DNA of 6,197 nt from Hyphomicrobiales bacterium (GCA_947374125.1 CANCAR010000159.1:1-6197); one strand, 5' to 3'. Positions 1 through 5,547 are shown, counted from the stretch's first letter. The notes: generated by a model not told the origin, from the sequence alone. Made by a program: numbers and translations.

Positions 1-119
1 GGCTCAATGGTACAAAACGGATAATTCGCCGCCTGCGCAGCAGCGGTTTGTGTGAGCGCGTTGAAAAGGGTCGACTTGCCGACATTGGGCAGTCCGACGA
101 TACCGCATTTGAAACCCAT
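1..119 (-). CDS. ychF: Redox/ribosome-associated ATPase YchF (Obg family), N-terminal fragment
   Basis: Only the first 39 codons are in the window; the gene continues past base 1. The protein begins MGFKCGIVGLPNVGKSTLF, with a P-loop (GLPNVGKS, residues 9-16) very close to the N-terminus and the YchF-typical NYPFCTIEP stretch at about residues 32-40. YchF (OLA1 family) is a cytosolic P-loop protein of about 365 aa. It prefers ATP over GTP because of an altered G4 motif, which lies outside this window, and it associates with ribosomes. The start at 119 is the family-typical one; GGAAAG lies about 9 nt upstream. The gene follows the VapC-like toxin by 28 nt on the same strand, so it may be cotranscribed with the toxin-antitoxin pair and pth. 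In many alphaproteobacteria ychF directly follows pth. Identity is firm despite the truncation. Confidence 0.93.
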   Translation of the reverse strand, partial: MGFKCGIVGLPNVGKSTLFNALTQTAAAQAANYPFCTIE

Positions 120-147
120 GGTGTGACGACTTTCCGATCTTAAAAGC

Positions 148-573
148 TCAGAGAAAGGGATTTAGAATGGTCATGCCGAAAAGGACACGTCCTGATTGCA
201 GGTCTTCGGTTAGAAATCTTTCGCAATCCGCTCGAATGGCCGATGCGAGTAACACGCAGTCCCACCAAGAAAACCCCGTTTGATCTTGCACTGTCCATGC
301 AAGGCGGGTGGTCTCGCTGTCAAGCGGTGCGGTGCAAAAGGGTATGAAATTTTCAACGATACGTCGTGCGTCGTCACGCGCCGCGAGCTTTAACCGGTCT
401 GTAATCACACGGTAGAGTTCGTTGAGGCTCTGGGGACTGAGGACAAGTGTACCGGTGGCCATGGCCGACGCCATCAAGCCGCCAATCTTTTTACGCTTTA
501 CCTGATCCGTATTGTCCAGAGCGTAGACGAGCAGGTTCGTGTCGAGAAACAATACGCTTTTCGTGTTCGGCAT
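148..573 (-). CDS. VapC-like PIN-domain ribonuclease toxin
   Basis: This is a 141-aa single PIN domain, the usual length for VapC-type toxins. PIN toxins are Mg/Mn-dependent endoribonucleases that cut tRNA, rRNA or mRNA and are held inactive by a cognate antitoxin. The acidic active-site set is visible: D11 in FLDTNLLVYALD, E52 in SLNELYRVI, D105 in FSWWDCVLLASA, and E123-D124 in FLTEDLQSG. The last motif is typical of the large PIN subgroup with a (S/T)EDLQ-G ending. I chose the ATG at 573 because the PIN fold starts a few residues later and GGGAAG lies 6-7 nt upstream. A longer in-frame start at 768 would add 65 residues that only read through the antitoxin gene. The gene overlaps the antitoxin gene by 83 nt, so translation is probably coupled. 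The RNA target cannot be inferred. The catalytic residues look intact, so the toxin is probably functional. Confidence 0.9.
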   Translation of the reverse strand: MPNTKSVLFLDTNLLVYALDNTDQVKRKKIGGLMASAMATGTLVLSPQSLNELYRVITDRLKLAARDDARRIVENFIPFCTAPLDSETTRLAWTVQDQTGFSWWDCVLLASAIRADCERFLTEDLQSGRVLFGMTILNPFL

Positions 574-793
574 AGAGTTCTTCCCGCCCGTGCCAAGCCT
601 CTTTAAGTCCATCCAATCCGGGGCCGTCCATAAAGGCTTCAAAATTGGCCAAAGCCTGTTGGGCACCCGGTATGGCGCGACGTTCTGCCAAAACATCCCC
701 CACAAACCGCGACAGGCTCTTGCCCGCCTTTGCCGCTTCAACCCGCGCCCATTGGGCAGTGGATTCATCCATGCTGATGGTAACGTTTTTCAT
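491..793 (-). CDS. Ribbon-helix-helix (CopG/VapB-type) antitoxin
   Basis: This 100-aa protein begins MKNVTISMDESTAQWARVEA, a classic ribbon-helix-helix N-terminus: a beta strand (residues 2-8), helix 1 (about 10-24), then the turn and helix 2 (about 25-39, GKSLSRFVGDVLAER). Such dimers bind the operator of their own promoter, while the C-terminal half (about 40-100) wraps and inhibits the PIN toxin. It is encoded directly upstream of the toxin on the same strand. The last 27 residues (Y74-A100) are encoded in DNA that also encodes the start of the toxin, in a frame shifted by one base, which is a long overlap for such a pair. A family-typical end would fall near residue 76 (REELYAE), so the tail may be a lineage-specific extension. 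The SD sequence ACGGAG lies 8 nt before the ATG at 793. The exact antitoxin subfamily was not assigned. Confidence 0.87.
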   Translation of the reverse strand: MKNVTISMDESTAQWARVEAAKAGKSLSRFVGDVLAERRAIPGAQQALANFEAFMDGPGLDGLKEAWHGREELYAEHEKRIVSRHEPARLRSGQYGSGKA

Positions 794-795
794 GA

Positions 796-816
796 CACGA
801 ACTCCGTGAGTTTGTG
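796..816. promoter_or_regulatory. Inverted repeat, candidate antitoxin operator
   Basis: CACGAACTC (796-804) and GAGTTTGTG (808-816) form 9-bp arms around a 3-bp centre, with one mismatch (G:T-type in RNA). The repeat lies between the candidate -10 box and the antitoxin ATG, and its centre holds the Shine-Dalgarno sequence ACGGAG. The position and the near-symmetric 21-bp size fit a site for a ribbon-helix-helix dimer pair acting as autorepressor. As RNA the same repeat could fold and partly bury the SD. Binding by the antitoxin is inference. Confidence 0.5.
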
Positions 817-845
817 ATATTGTGTGCTCGTCTGAAAAACGTCAA
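817..845 (-). promoter_or_regulatory. Candidate sigma-70 promoter of the toxin-antitoxin pair
   Basis: On the minus strand, TTGACG (845 to 840) is followed by a 17-nt spacer and CAATAT (822 to 817). The -35 box contains the TGA stop codon of pth (844 to 842), so the promoter begins within the end of pth. Transcription would start near 808-812, giving a leader of under 20 nt and running straight into the inverted repeat at 796-816. The -35 is good. The -10 matches the two most conserved positions but is otherwise weak. Read-through from pth is also possible, since no terminator is visible between the genes. Confidence 0.45.
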
Positions 846-1450
846 GCGGAATCCTTGCCGCCCTTTTCCTCTCCCCATCCCCGTGCCTCCATCTCGAGAT
901 GCACTTTGCTTTGAAACGTGGCGTCTTGGCCGGATGCCAGCAGGGGGGCTTGGTCGGCAACGGCTTGGCAGAGGTCGGAGACCCATTCGCGGTCGGATTT
1001 TGAGAAATCGGAGAGCACAAAGCCATGCACCGCGTCTTTGTGGCCGGGGTGGCCGATGCCTAAGCGGACGCGGCGGTAGTCATTGCCGCATTGGGCGGTA
1101 ATCGAGCGCAAGCCATTATGCCCCGCATTACCGCCACCGAGCTTTACGCGCATTTTGGCGGGTGGCAGGTCGAGCTCGTCGTGGAAGACGATGATGTCTT
1201 TGAGCGCAATTTTGTAGAATTGGGCGGCTTCCTGCACGGCGCGGCCCGATTCATTCATGAAGGTTTCGGGTAAAAGCAGTAGGACTTTTTCGGAGCCAAT
1301 CGTGACCTCGGTCACGGCACCCTGAAAACGGCGACGCCAAGGAGCCGCCTTGTAGACGCGCGCTATCGCTTCAAGCGCCATGAAGCCGATATTGTGGCGG
1401 TTGCCCGCATAGCGCGAGCCGGGATTGCCGAGGCCTACAAAAAGCAGCAT
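842..1450 (-). CDS. pth: Peptidyl-tRNA hydrolase
   Basis: Pth cleaves the ester bond of peptidyl-tRNAs that drop off the ribosome, recycling tRNA in the cytosol. The 202-aa protein starts MLLFVGLGNPGSRYAGNRHN and carries the expected catalytic and binding residues: N9 and H19 near the N-terminus, N66 in ETFMNESG, H90-D91 in FHDELDLPP, and H111-N112 in GGNAGHNGLRS. By family knowledge these match E. coli N10, H20, N68, D93, H113 and N114. An upstream in-frame ATG at 1465 would add five residues (MRTPP); I prefer 1450 because the family normally begins one or two residues before the first beta strand. Neither start has a strong SD. The gene lies 90 nt downstream of rplY, but a strong terminator stands between them. 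The C-terminal tail (GWGEEKGGKDSA) is charged and variable. The antitoxin gene begins 48 nt after the stop, where ychF would often be found. Confidence 0.96.
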   Translation of the reverse strand: MLLFVGLGNPGSRYAGNRHNIGFMALEAIARVYKAAPWRRRFQGAVTEVTIGSEKVLLLLPETFMNESGRAVQEAAQFYKIALKDIIVFHDELDLPPAKMRVKLGGGNAGHNGLRSITAQCGNDYRRVRLGIGHPGHKDAVHGFVLSDFSKSDREWVSDLCQAVADQAPLLASGQDATFQSKVHLEMEARGWGEEKGGKDSA

Positions 1451-1485
1451 GGGCGGTGTTCTCATGCGTTGGAAGGGGAGCTCAT

Positions 1486-1516
1486 AAAAAACGCGCCGCG
1501 AGGGACCCGCGGCGCG
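1486..1516 (-). terminator. Intrinsic terminator after rplY
   Basis: On the minus strand a perfect 9-bp all-GC stem (CGCGCCGCG at 1492-1500 pairing with CGCGGCGCG at 1508-1516, as written on the plus strand) encloses a 7-nt loop. It is followed by six T residues (1491 to 1486). It lies 25 nt past the rplY stop and only 35 nt before the pth start, so it should cut off most rplY transcripts before pth. Confidence 0.88.
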
Positions 1517-1540
1517 CGAATGATGTGCGAGAAGCGGACT

Positions 1541-2179
1541 TTACTTCTTGGCTGGTGCAGCCTTGGCTGCCGCAGCAGGTGCTGCAGGCTCGGCTGCCGC
1601 CGCGTCCTTCATGCCGCCAGTGGCAACAATGGTCAGGATCGTGAAGTCGGTCTTGTCGACGACCGAGCAATTCTCTGGCAGCTTGATCATCGAAACATGG
1701 ATCGACTTGCCGATATCAATACCGGTCAGGTCAACATTAACGCCTTCTGGAATAGCATCCGGTGGAACCATCATTTCAATCGAGTGCCGAACGAGGTTAA
1801 CCGCGCCGCCCCGCTTGATGCCTGGGGAGACCAGCTGGTTGATGACGTGCACCGGCACTTCAACCTTGATCTTCTGGCCTGCGGTCAGGCGCAAAAAGTC
1901 GACATGCAGCGGCTGATCCCGGATCGGATCGAGCTGGTAATCGCGCGGAATGACGCGGATTTTCTTGCCATCGACATTGACCTCGAAAACGGTCGTCAAG
2001 AAATGGCCAGCGAAAATCAGCTTTTTCGTTGCGTTGAAATCAAGAGAAATAGAGGTCGGCTCGACGCCGCCGCCATAGATGACGGCCGGAACGCGGCCCT
2101 CGAGACGAACTGCACGAGCGGCCCCCTTGCCATTCGTCGCGCGGACCGTCGCCTCAATCTGCTTTGCAGCATTGGACAT
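1541..2179 (-). CDS. rplY: 50S ribosomal protein L25, long general-stress (CTC/TL5) form
   Basis: The 212-aa protein matches the two-domain L25/TL5/CTC family, about twice the length of E. coli L25. The N-terminal domain (about residues 1-95) binds 5S rRNA and holds GKGAARAVRLEGRVPAVIYGG at 17-37 and the HVDFLRL segment at 92-98. The C-terminal TL5 domain spans about 100-188, with VEVPVHV at 107-112 and the PEGVNVDLTGIDIGKSIHV stretch at 144-162. The end is a low-complexity Ala/Pro/Lys tail (about 192-212), common in alphaproteobacterial versions. The start at 2179 has GAAGGAA about 8 nt upstream. A promoter candidate lies about 100 nt upstream and a strong terminator follows directly, so rplY probably forms its own transcription unit. 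The rplY-pth-ychF order is a familiar alphaproteobacterial arrangement. Confidence 0.96.
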   Translation of the reverse strand: MSNAAKQIEATVRATNGKGAARAVRLEGRVPAVIYGGGVEPTSISLDFNATKKLIFAGHFLTTVFEVNVDGKKIRVIPRDYQLDPIRDQPLHVDFLRLTAGQKIKVEVPVHVINQLVSPGIKRGGAVNLVRHSIEMMVPPDAIPEGVNVDLTGIDIGKSIHVSMIKLPENCSVVDKTDFTILTIVATGGMKDAAAAEPAAPAAAAKAAPAKK

Positions 2180-2280
2180 GATCGTGTTTCCTTCAAAAAA
2201 GAAGCCGCCGGGATCGGTTTGATCCGACGACTGGGTGACGCGTCAACGCCTCCAAGGGTGTCGATGTGACGCGGGTGGTG

Positions 2281-2308
2281 AAATAGCGCAAATCTGGGGC
2301 TGTGACAA
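2281..2308 (-). promoter_or_regulatory. Candidate rplY promoter
   Basis: On the minus strand, TTGTCA (2308 to 2303), a 16-nt spacer and CTATTT (2286 to 2281) give a plausible sigma-70-type promoter. The leader to the rplY start would be about 95 nt. It lies between the dctP-like terminator and rplY, where a promoter is needed. Apart from a short GGATC/GATCC dyad near 2212-2226, I saw no clear leader structure. Confidence 0.35.
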
Positions 2309-2322
2309 TCACACTCGACATG

Positions 2323-2359
2323 AAAAAGCCGTCGACACGCAGTTACGCGTCGACGGCTT
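2323..2359 (-). terminator. Intrinsic terminator after the TRAP binding-protein gene
   Basis: A perfect 11-bp stem (AAGCCGTCGAC at 2326-2336 with GTCGACGGCTT at 2349-2359) has a 12-nt loop. On the minus strand it runs into a T tract (2327 to 2323). It lies 15 nt past the stop at 2375 and separates this gene from rplY. Confidence 0.85.
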
Positions 2360-2374
2360 CAAGAGGCGAACCAA

Positions 2375-3466
2375 TCAGCCCTTGGCGCGCTGACGGATCA
2401 TGAAATTATCGTAGGTATATTCGCCAATCTGGAACCACAGATATTCATCGTTGCGGAACGCCATATAGGCATCGTGCATTTTCTTGAAGTTCTCATTGGT
2501 AGCCGAAATCTCGGCATAGAGTTCGGTCGCTGCTTTATAGCAGGCTTCCATGATCTCGGGCGAGAACGGACGGAGTTGCGCGCCGCCCGTTTGCACCAAC
2601 CGCTTCACAGCCGCCGGGTTACGTGCATCGTATTTGGCCTGCATGTCGACATTGGCTTGGGCTGCCGCCGAAGTTAGGATCGATTGATAGGCTTTTGGCA
2701 ATTCCGCCCATTTTGCATTGTTGATGAAGAAATGCAGGGCCGCGCCGCCTTCCCACCAACCGGGGTAGTAATAGAAGGGGGCTACTTTGTTGAAGCCGAG
2801 CTTTTCGTCATCATAAGGGCCAACCCATTCGGCAGCGTCGATTGTACCTTTTTCGAGCGCTGGATAGATATCGCCACCCGCAATCTGTTGCGGCACCGCA
2901 CCGAGCTTGGCGAGCACTTTACCGGCCAAGCCGCCGATGCGCATTTTCAAGCCTTTGAAGTCTTCAATCGTTTTGATTTCCTTGCGGAACCAGCCGCCCA
3001 TTTGCGTACCGGTATTGCCGCCAGGAAGCGAAATGAAATTATAGGGCTTGAAGAATTCGTTGATGAGATCGAGACCACCGCCATGATAGAACCAAGCGTT
3101 CTGCTGGCGCGAATTCAAACCGAAAGGAACAGCAGTGGCGAACGCGAAAGTAGGGTCTTTGCCGAAGTAATAATAAGGCGCCGTGTGGCACATTTCGACC
3201 GTGCCATTGGTAACCGCATCGGCTGCTTGAAGGCCTGGAACAATTTCGCCGCCTGCAAAGACCTGAATCTGAAACTTATTGTCGGTAGCCTCTGCGACAG
3301 CTTTGGACAGCGTTTCGGCTGCGCCGTAGATCGTATCAAGTGATTTCGGGAAGCTGGACGTCAAGCGCCACTTCACTTCTGGTGCCGATTGCGCAATCGC
3401 TGGCTTTGCAAGAGCCGCCGCTGCAACGCCCAAACCTGCCGCTTGGACAAATTGTCTTCTCTTCAT
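2375..3466 (-). CDS. TRAP transporter solute-binding protein, DctP family (TakP/FcbT1-like)
   Basis: This 363-aa periplasmic binding protein captures a carboxylate-type ligand for a TRAP (tripartite, sodium-driven) transporter. The N-terminus has a Tat-type signal: twin arginines R3-R4 in MKRRQFVQ, a hydrophobic Ala/Gly stretch, and a likely cleavage site after AIA at residue 25. The mature part matches the DctP fold of the mannitol/chloroaromatic and 2-oxoacid subgroup: GAAETLSKAV at 48-57, GTQMGGWFRKE at 153-163, LKMRIGGLAGKVL at 173-185, DAAEWVGPYDD at 210-220, and YYYPGWWEGG at 232-241. From memory of TakP, Q155, R176 and E213-W214 correspond to sodium- and carboxylate-binding residues. 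The start at 3466 has AGAGGA about 7 nt upstream. No dctQ or dctM membrane gene is adjacent. The ligand is unknown; 2-oxoacids or other organic acids are the likely class. Confidence 0.92.
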   Translation of the reverse strand: MKRRQFVQAAGLGVAAAALAKPAIAQSAPEVKWRLTSSFPKSLDTIYGAAETLSKAVAEATDNKFQIQVFAGGEIVPGLQAADAVTNGTVEMCHTAPYYYFGKDPTFAFATAVPFGLNSRQQNAWFYHGGGLDLINEFFKPYNFISLPGGNTGTQMGGWFRKEIKTIEDFKGLKMRIGGLAGKVLAKLGAVPQQIAGGDIYPALEKGTIDAAEWVGPYDDEKLGFNKVAPFYYYPGWWEGGAALHFFINNAKWAELPKAYQSILTSAAAQANVDMQAKYDARNPAAVKRLVQTGGAQLRPFSPEIMEACYKAATELYAEISATNENFKKMHDAYMAFRNDEYLWFQIGEYTYDNFMIRQRAKG

Positions 3467-3520
3467 GGGTGTTCCTCTCCTACACGCAATTGCGCCGTCC
3501 CTTAATTGGGAGCTGCCTAG

Positions 3521-3548
3521 TTAAAATAAATCAGAACGCAATTTGACA
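3521..3548 (-). promoter_or_regulatory. Candidate promoter of the TRAP binding-protein gene
   Basis: On the minus strand, TTGTCA (3548 to 3543) is followed after 16 nt by TTTTAA (3526 to 3521). The leader would be about 50 nt long and contains the good SD near 3473-3479. The -35 overlaps one arm of the dyad at 3544-3560. The -10 is weak. Confidence 0.33.
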
Positions 3549-3560
3549 ATTATCATGTCA
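3544..3560. promoter_or_regulatory. Small dyad in the divergent intergenic region
   Basis: TGACA (3544-3548) and TGTCA (3556-3560) form an inverted repeat with a 7-bp AT-rich spacer. It sits in the 137-bp region between the divergent binding-protein and dehydrogenase genes. It could be a regulator site serving both, but 5-bp arms are short and it may be chance. On the plus strand TTGACA at 3543-3548 looks like a -35 box, but I found no convincing -10 at 16-18 nt. Confidence 0.25.
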
Positions 3561-3603
3561 TTAACGTCCTTATCTCACAAGAGCTTTTCTAGGAGAATTA
3601 CTT

Positions 3604-4734
3604 ATGGCGATGATATCTTATTTAACCACGGTGCGGCTGGACGCAGGCGCCCGGCGCTTCCTCGCCGAGGATATGAAAGCAGCCGGTATTTCGCGCCCTT
3701 TGGTGGTGACCGATCGGGGAATTGTGGCCGCGGGATTACTGGAAGAGGTGTTGTCGTCAGGCGGGCTTGATCGATCAACGCCAGTCTACGATGGCACGCC
3801 CGCCAATCCGACAGAAGAAGCTGCTGATGAAGCGCTTCAGCTCTATCGGGCTCACCGGTGCGACGGAATGATTGCTTTGGGGGGTGGCTCTGCCATGGAT
3901 CTTGCCAAGGCGGTCGCTGTATTGGCCGCGCATGAGGGGGCTTTGCAGTCTTTCGCGGTGGTTAATGGCGGATTGGCAAAAATCACGGCAGCCACCGCGC
4001 CGGTTCTGGCCATGCCAACCACTGCGGGGACGGGCAGCGAGGTTGGGCGTGGCGCGATCATTAGCTTTCGCGACGGTCGAAAGATGGGATTGCTATCGCC
4101 CTACCTCATCCCCAAGCGGGCAATTTGTGACCCCGAATTGACCCTTGGCTTGCCGCCTTTGTTGACGGCGGCGACGGGCATGGATGCCATTAGCCATTGT
4201 ATCGAGTGTTTTACGTCGCCAGTGGACAATCCTGTTGCCGCCGCGATTGCGATTGATGGGTTAGAACGAGCCATTAAGGCTTTGCCTCGCGCGGTGGCCG
4301 ACGGATCTGACCTTGAGGCCCGGCGCGAGATGATGGTAGCTGCGATGGAGGGCGCGCTCGCGTTCCAAAAAGGGCTGGGGGCCGTGCATGCGCTCTCCCA
4401 CCCACTTGGGAGCTATCGGGACCTTAAACTGCACCATGGGACCTTGAACGCCATCCTATTGCCGCCTGTGTTGCGGTTTAATGAGGTGGCGTGTGCGACA
4501 ACTTATCCGAGATTGCGGCAGGCGGTGGGGCTAGGTGCGGGGGCCGATCTGGCTGGGTTTATGACCAAATTTGCCAGCGATCTTGGCATTCCAATGACGC
4601 TGCGTGCGCTGGGCGTTCCCGAAACGCTGCTGCCAGAAATCGCCAAAGCCGCCTTGCTTGATCATACCCATGCGACCAATGCGCGGCCTGTTACAGAGGC
4701 AGATTATTTGGCGATGTTGCGGGAAGTTTACTGA
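3604..4734 (+). CDS. Iron-containing (group III) alcohol dehydrogenase
   Basis: This 376-aa cytosolic NAD(P)-dependent oxidoreductase has the normal length for the Fe-ADH family. The N-terminal nucleotide-binding half shows the GGGSAMD motif at 93-99 and PTTAGTGSEV at 138-147. The C-terminal helical metal domain shows the ligand series D194 and H198 (GMDAISHCIE), H262 (AVHALSHPLGS) and H278 (LHHGTLNAILLP). The spacing from H262 to H278 is two residues longer than in FucO (H263 to H277); the LHHGTLNA version belongs to a common proteobacterial subgroup. The start is supported by AGGAGA 7 nt upstream of the ATG. The only plus-strand gene, it is divergent from the TRAP binding protein and ends at a terminator shared with sodB. 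The substrate is not predictable: short alcohols, hydroxyacids such as 4-hydroxybutyrate, or sugar-derived aldehydes are all possible in this family. Confidence 0.92.
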   Translation: MAMISYLTTVRLDAGARRFLAEDMKAAGISRPLVVTDRGIVAAGLLEEVLSSGGLDRSTPVYDGTPANPTEEAADEALQLYRAHRCDGMIALGGGSAMDLAKAVAVLAAHEGALQSFAVVNGGLAKITAATAPVLAMPTTAGTGSEVGRGAIISFRDGRKMGLLSPYLIPKRAICDPELTLGLPPLLTAATGMDAISHCIECFTSPVDNPVAAAIAIDGLERAIKALPRAVADGSDLEARREMMVAAMEGALAFQKGLGAVHALSHPLGSYRDLKLHHGTLNAILLPPVLRFNEVACATTYPRLRQAVGLGAGADLAGFMTKFASDLGIPMTLRALGVPETLLPEIAKAALLDHTHATNARPVTEADYLAMLREVY

Positions 4735-4750
4735 CTTGGATCGATTGACG

Positions 4751-4779
4751 AAAAAAAAGGGGCCGCGAGGCCCCTTTTT
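4751..4779. terminator. Bidirectional intrinsic terminator between the dehydrogenase gene and sodB
   Basis: A GC stem GGGGCC/GGCCCC (4759-4764 and 4769-4774) with a GCGA loop is flanked by eight A residues (4751-4758) and five T residues (4775-4779). It lies 16 nt after the plus-strand dehydrogenase stop and 21 nt after the minus-strand sodB stop, so it can end both convergent transcripts. The minus-strand U tract (8) is the stronger one. Confidence 0.9.
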
Positions 4780-4800
4780 AACGAACTCATGCACCCAAAC

Positions 4801-5397
4801 TTACTTGGTAGCCGCCTCGTACATTTCCAACACGTAGTCCCAGTTCACCAAATGATCGACGAACGCCTTGAGATAGTCAGGACGGCGGTTGCGGTAATCG
4901 ATGTAATAAGAGTGCTCCCAGACATCGACGCCGAGGATCGGCGATGCGCCGGTGACCAGCGGGCTTTCGCCATTGGTGGTTTTTGAGATGGCAAGCTTGC
5001 CGTCCTTCACAGAGAGCCAGGCCCAGCCGGAGCCGAACTGCGTGGTACCTGCGGCGATGAACTCTTCCTTGAATTTGTCGACCGAGCCAATATCCGAGAT
5101 GATGGCTTTCTCGATCTTGCCTGGAATGGCGCCGCCACCATTTGGCTTCATCCAATGCCAGAAATGGATGTGGTTGTAATGCTGGCCAGCATTGTTGAAG
5201 AGGCCGGCATGTTTGCCGAACGAGCCCTTCACCACGTCTTCGAGCGACTTGCCCTCGAACTCAGTGCCTTTCACCAGATTATTGCCATTGGTGACATAGG
5301 CATTGTGATGCTTGTCGTGATGGTATTCGAGCGTCTCCTTCGACATATAAGGCTGAAGGGCGTCATAGGCGTAGGGGAGTTCTGGAAGGGTGAACAT
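4801..5397 (-). CDS. sodB: Superoxide dismutase, Fe-type
   Basis: SodB converts superoxide to hydrogen peroxide and oxygen in the cytosol. The 198-aa protein has normal length. The metal ligands are all present: H26 (EYHHDKHH), H76 (GQHYNHIHFW), and D158 and H162 (DVWEHSYY). The metal-type markers favour iron: Q72 in FNNAGQ is at the FeSOD glutamine position, and G143 in TTNGESPL replaces the glutamine that MnSODs carry there. Cambialistic use cannot be excluded. I chose the ATG at 5397 because the protein then begins MFTLPELPYAYDAL as the family does, with GGAGA 5 nt upstream. The in-frame ATG at 5424 would add a nine-residue MARTNTETT leader with no support. A promoter candidate lies about 70 nt upstream and a terminator follows, so it is probably monocistronic. 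No signal peptide is seen. Confidence 0.96.
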   Translation of the reverse strand: MFTLPELPYAYDALQPYMSKETLEYHHDKHHNAYVTNGNNLVKGTEFEGKSLEDVVKGSFGKHAGLFNNAGQHYNHIHFWHWMKPNGGGAIPGKIEKAIISDIGSVDKFKEEFIAAGTTQFGSGWAWLSVKDGKLAISKTTNGESPLVTGASPILGVDVWEHSYYIDYRNRRPDYLKAFVDHLVNWDYVLEMYEAATK

Positions 5398-5466
5398 GGT
5401 TGTCTCCGTGTTTGTTCTTGCCATTGGGAAAGGAATGATCGGACCAAGTCGCGACCGGTCTATTGG

Positions 5467-5495
5467 AATTTAGGCAGTTTCAGGCGAAACGGCAA
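5467..5495 (-). promoter_or_regulatory. Candidate sodB promoter with a dyad in the spacer
   Basis: On the minus strand, TTGCCG (5495 to 5490), an exact 17-nt spacer and TAAATT (5472 to 5467) form a reasonable sigma-70 promoter with a leader of about 65 nt. The spacer carries the inverted repeat GTTTC-AGGC-GAAAC (5477-5490), placed where a repressor or metal-sensing regulator could act. No Fur or Irr box was recognised. Confidence 0.42.
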
Positions 5496-5515
5496 TCCGT
5501 CTTTTAATCGGCGTC

Positions 5516-5547
5516 AAAAAGAAAAGGAGGCGGTTGAGCGCCTCCTT
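5516..5547 (-). terminator. Intrinsic terminator after mucR
   Basis: A perfect 9-bp stem (AAGGAGGCG at 5524-5532 with CGCCTCCTT at 5539-5547) has a 6-nt loop. On the minus strand it is followed by a T-rich tract TTTCTTTTT, interrupted by one C. It lies 27 nt past the mucR stop. Confidence 0.85.

Noticed and set aside
574..768. N-terminal extension of the PIN toxin reading frame up to 768
   Set aside because: The extra 65 residues are only the shifted frame of the antitoxin gene, with no PIN-family similarity; the ATG at 573 has its own SD and the right distance to the first catalytic Asp.
1451..1465. Alternative upstream start of pth
   Set aside because: It adds MRTPP before the family-typical MLLFVGLGNPG start and has no better SD; not fully excluded.
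1394..2269. Plus-strand open frame of 291 codons opposite rplY and the pth start
   Set aside because: It is antisense to two firmly identified genes, resembles no protein family I know, and runs through the rplY terminator and promoter region.
2684..3343. Plus-strand open frame of 219 codons inside the TRAP binding-protein gene
   Set aside because: It is an antisense shadow of a well-recognised gene, with no plausible RBS or recognisable domain.
5398..5424. Alternative upstream start of sodB
   Set aside because: It adds nine polar residues absent from the family, and the GGAGA SD fits the start at 5397 instead.
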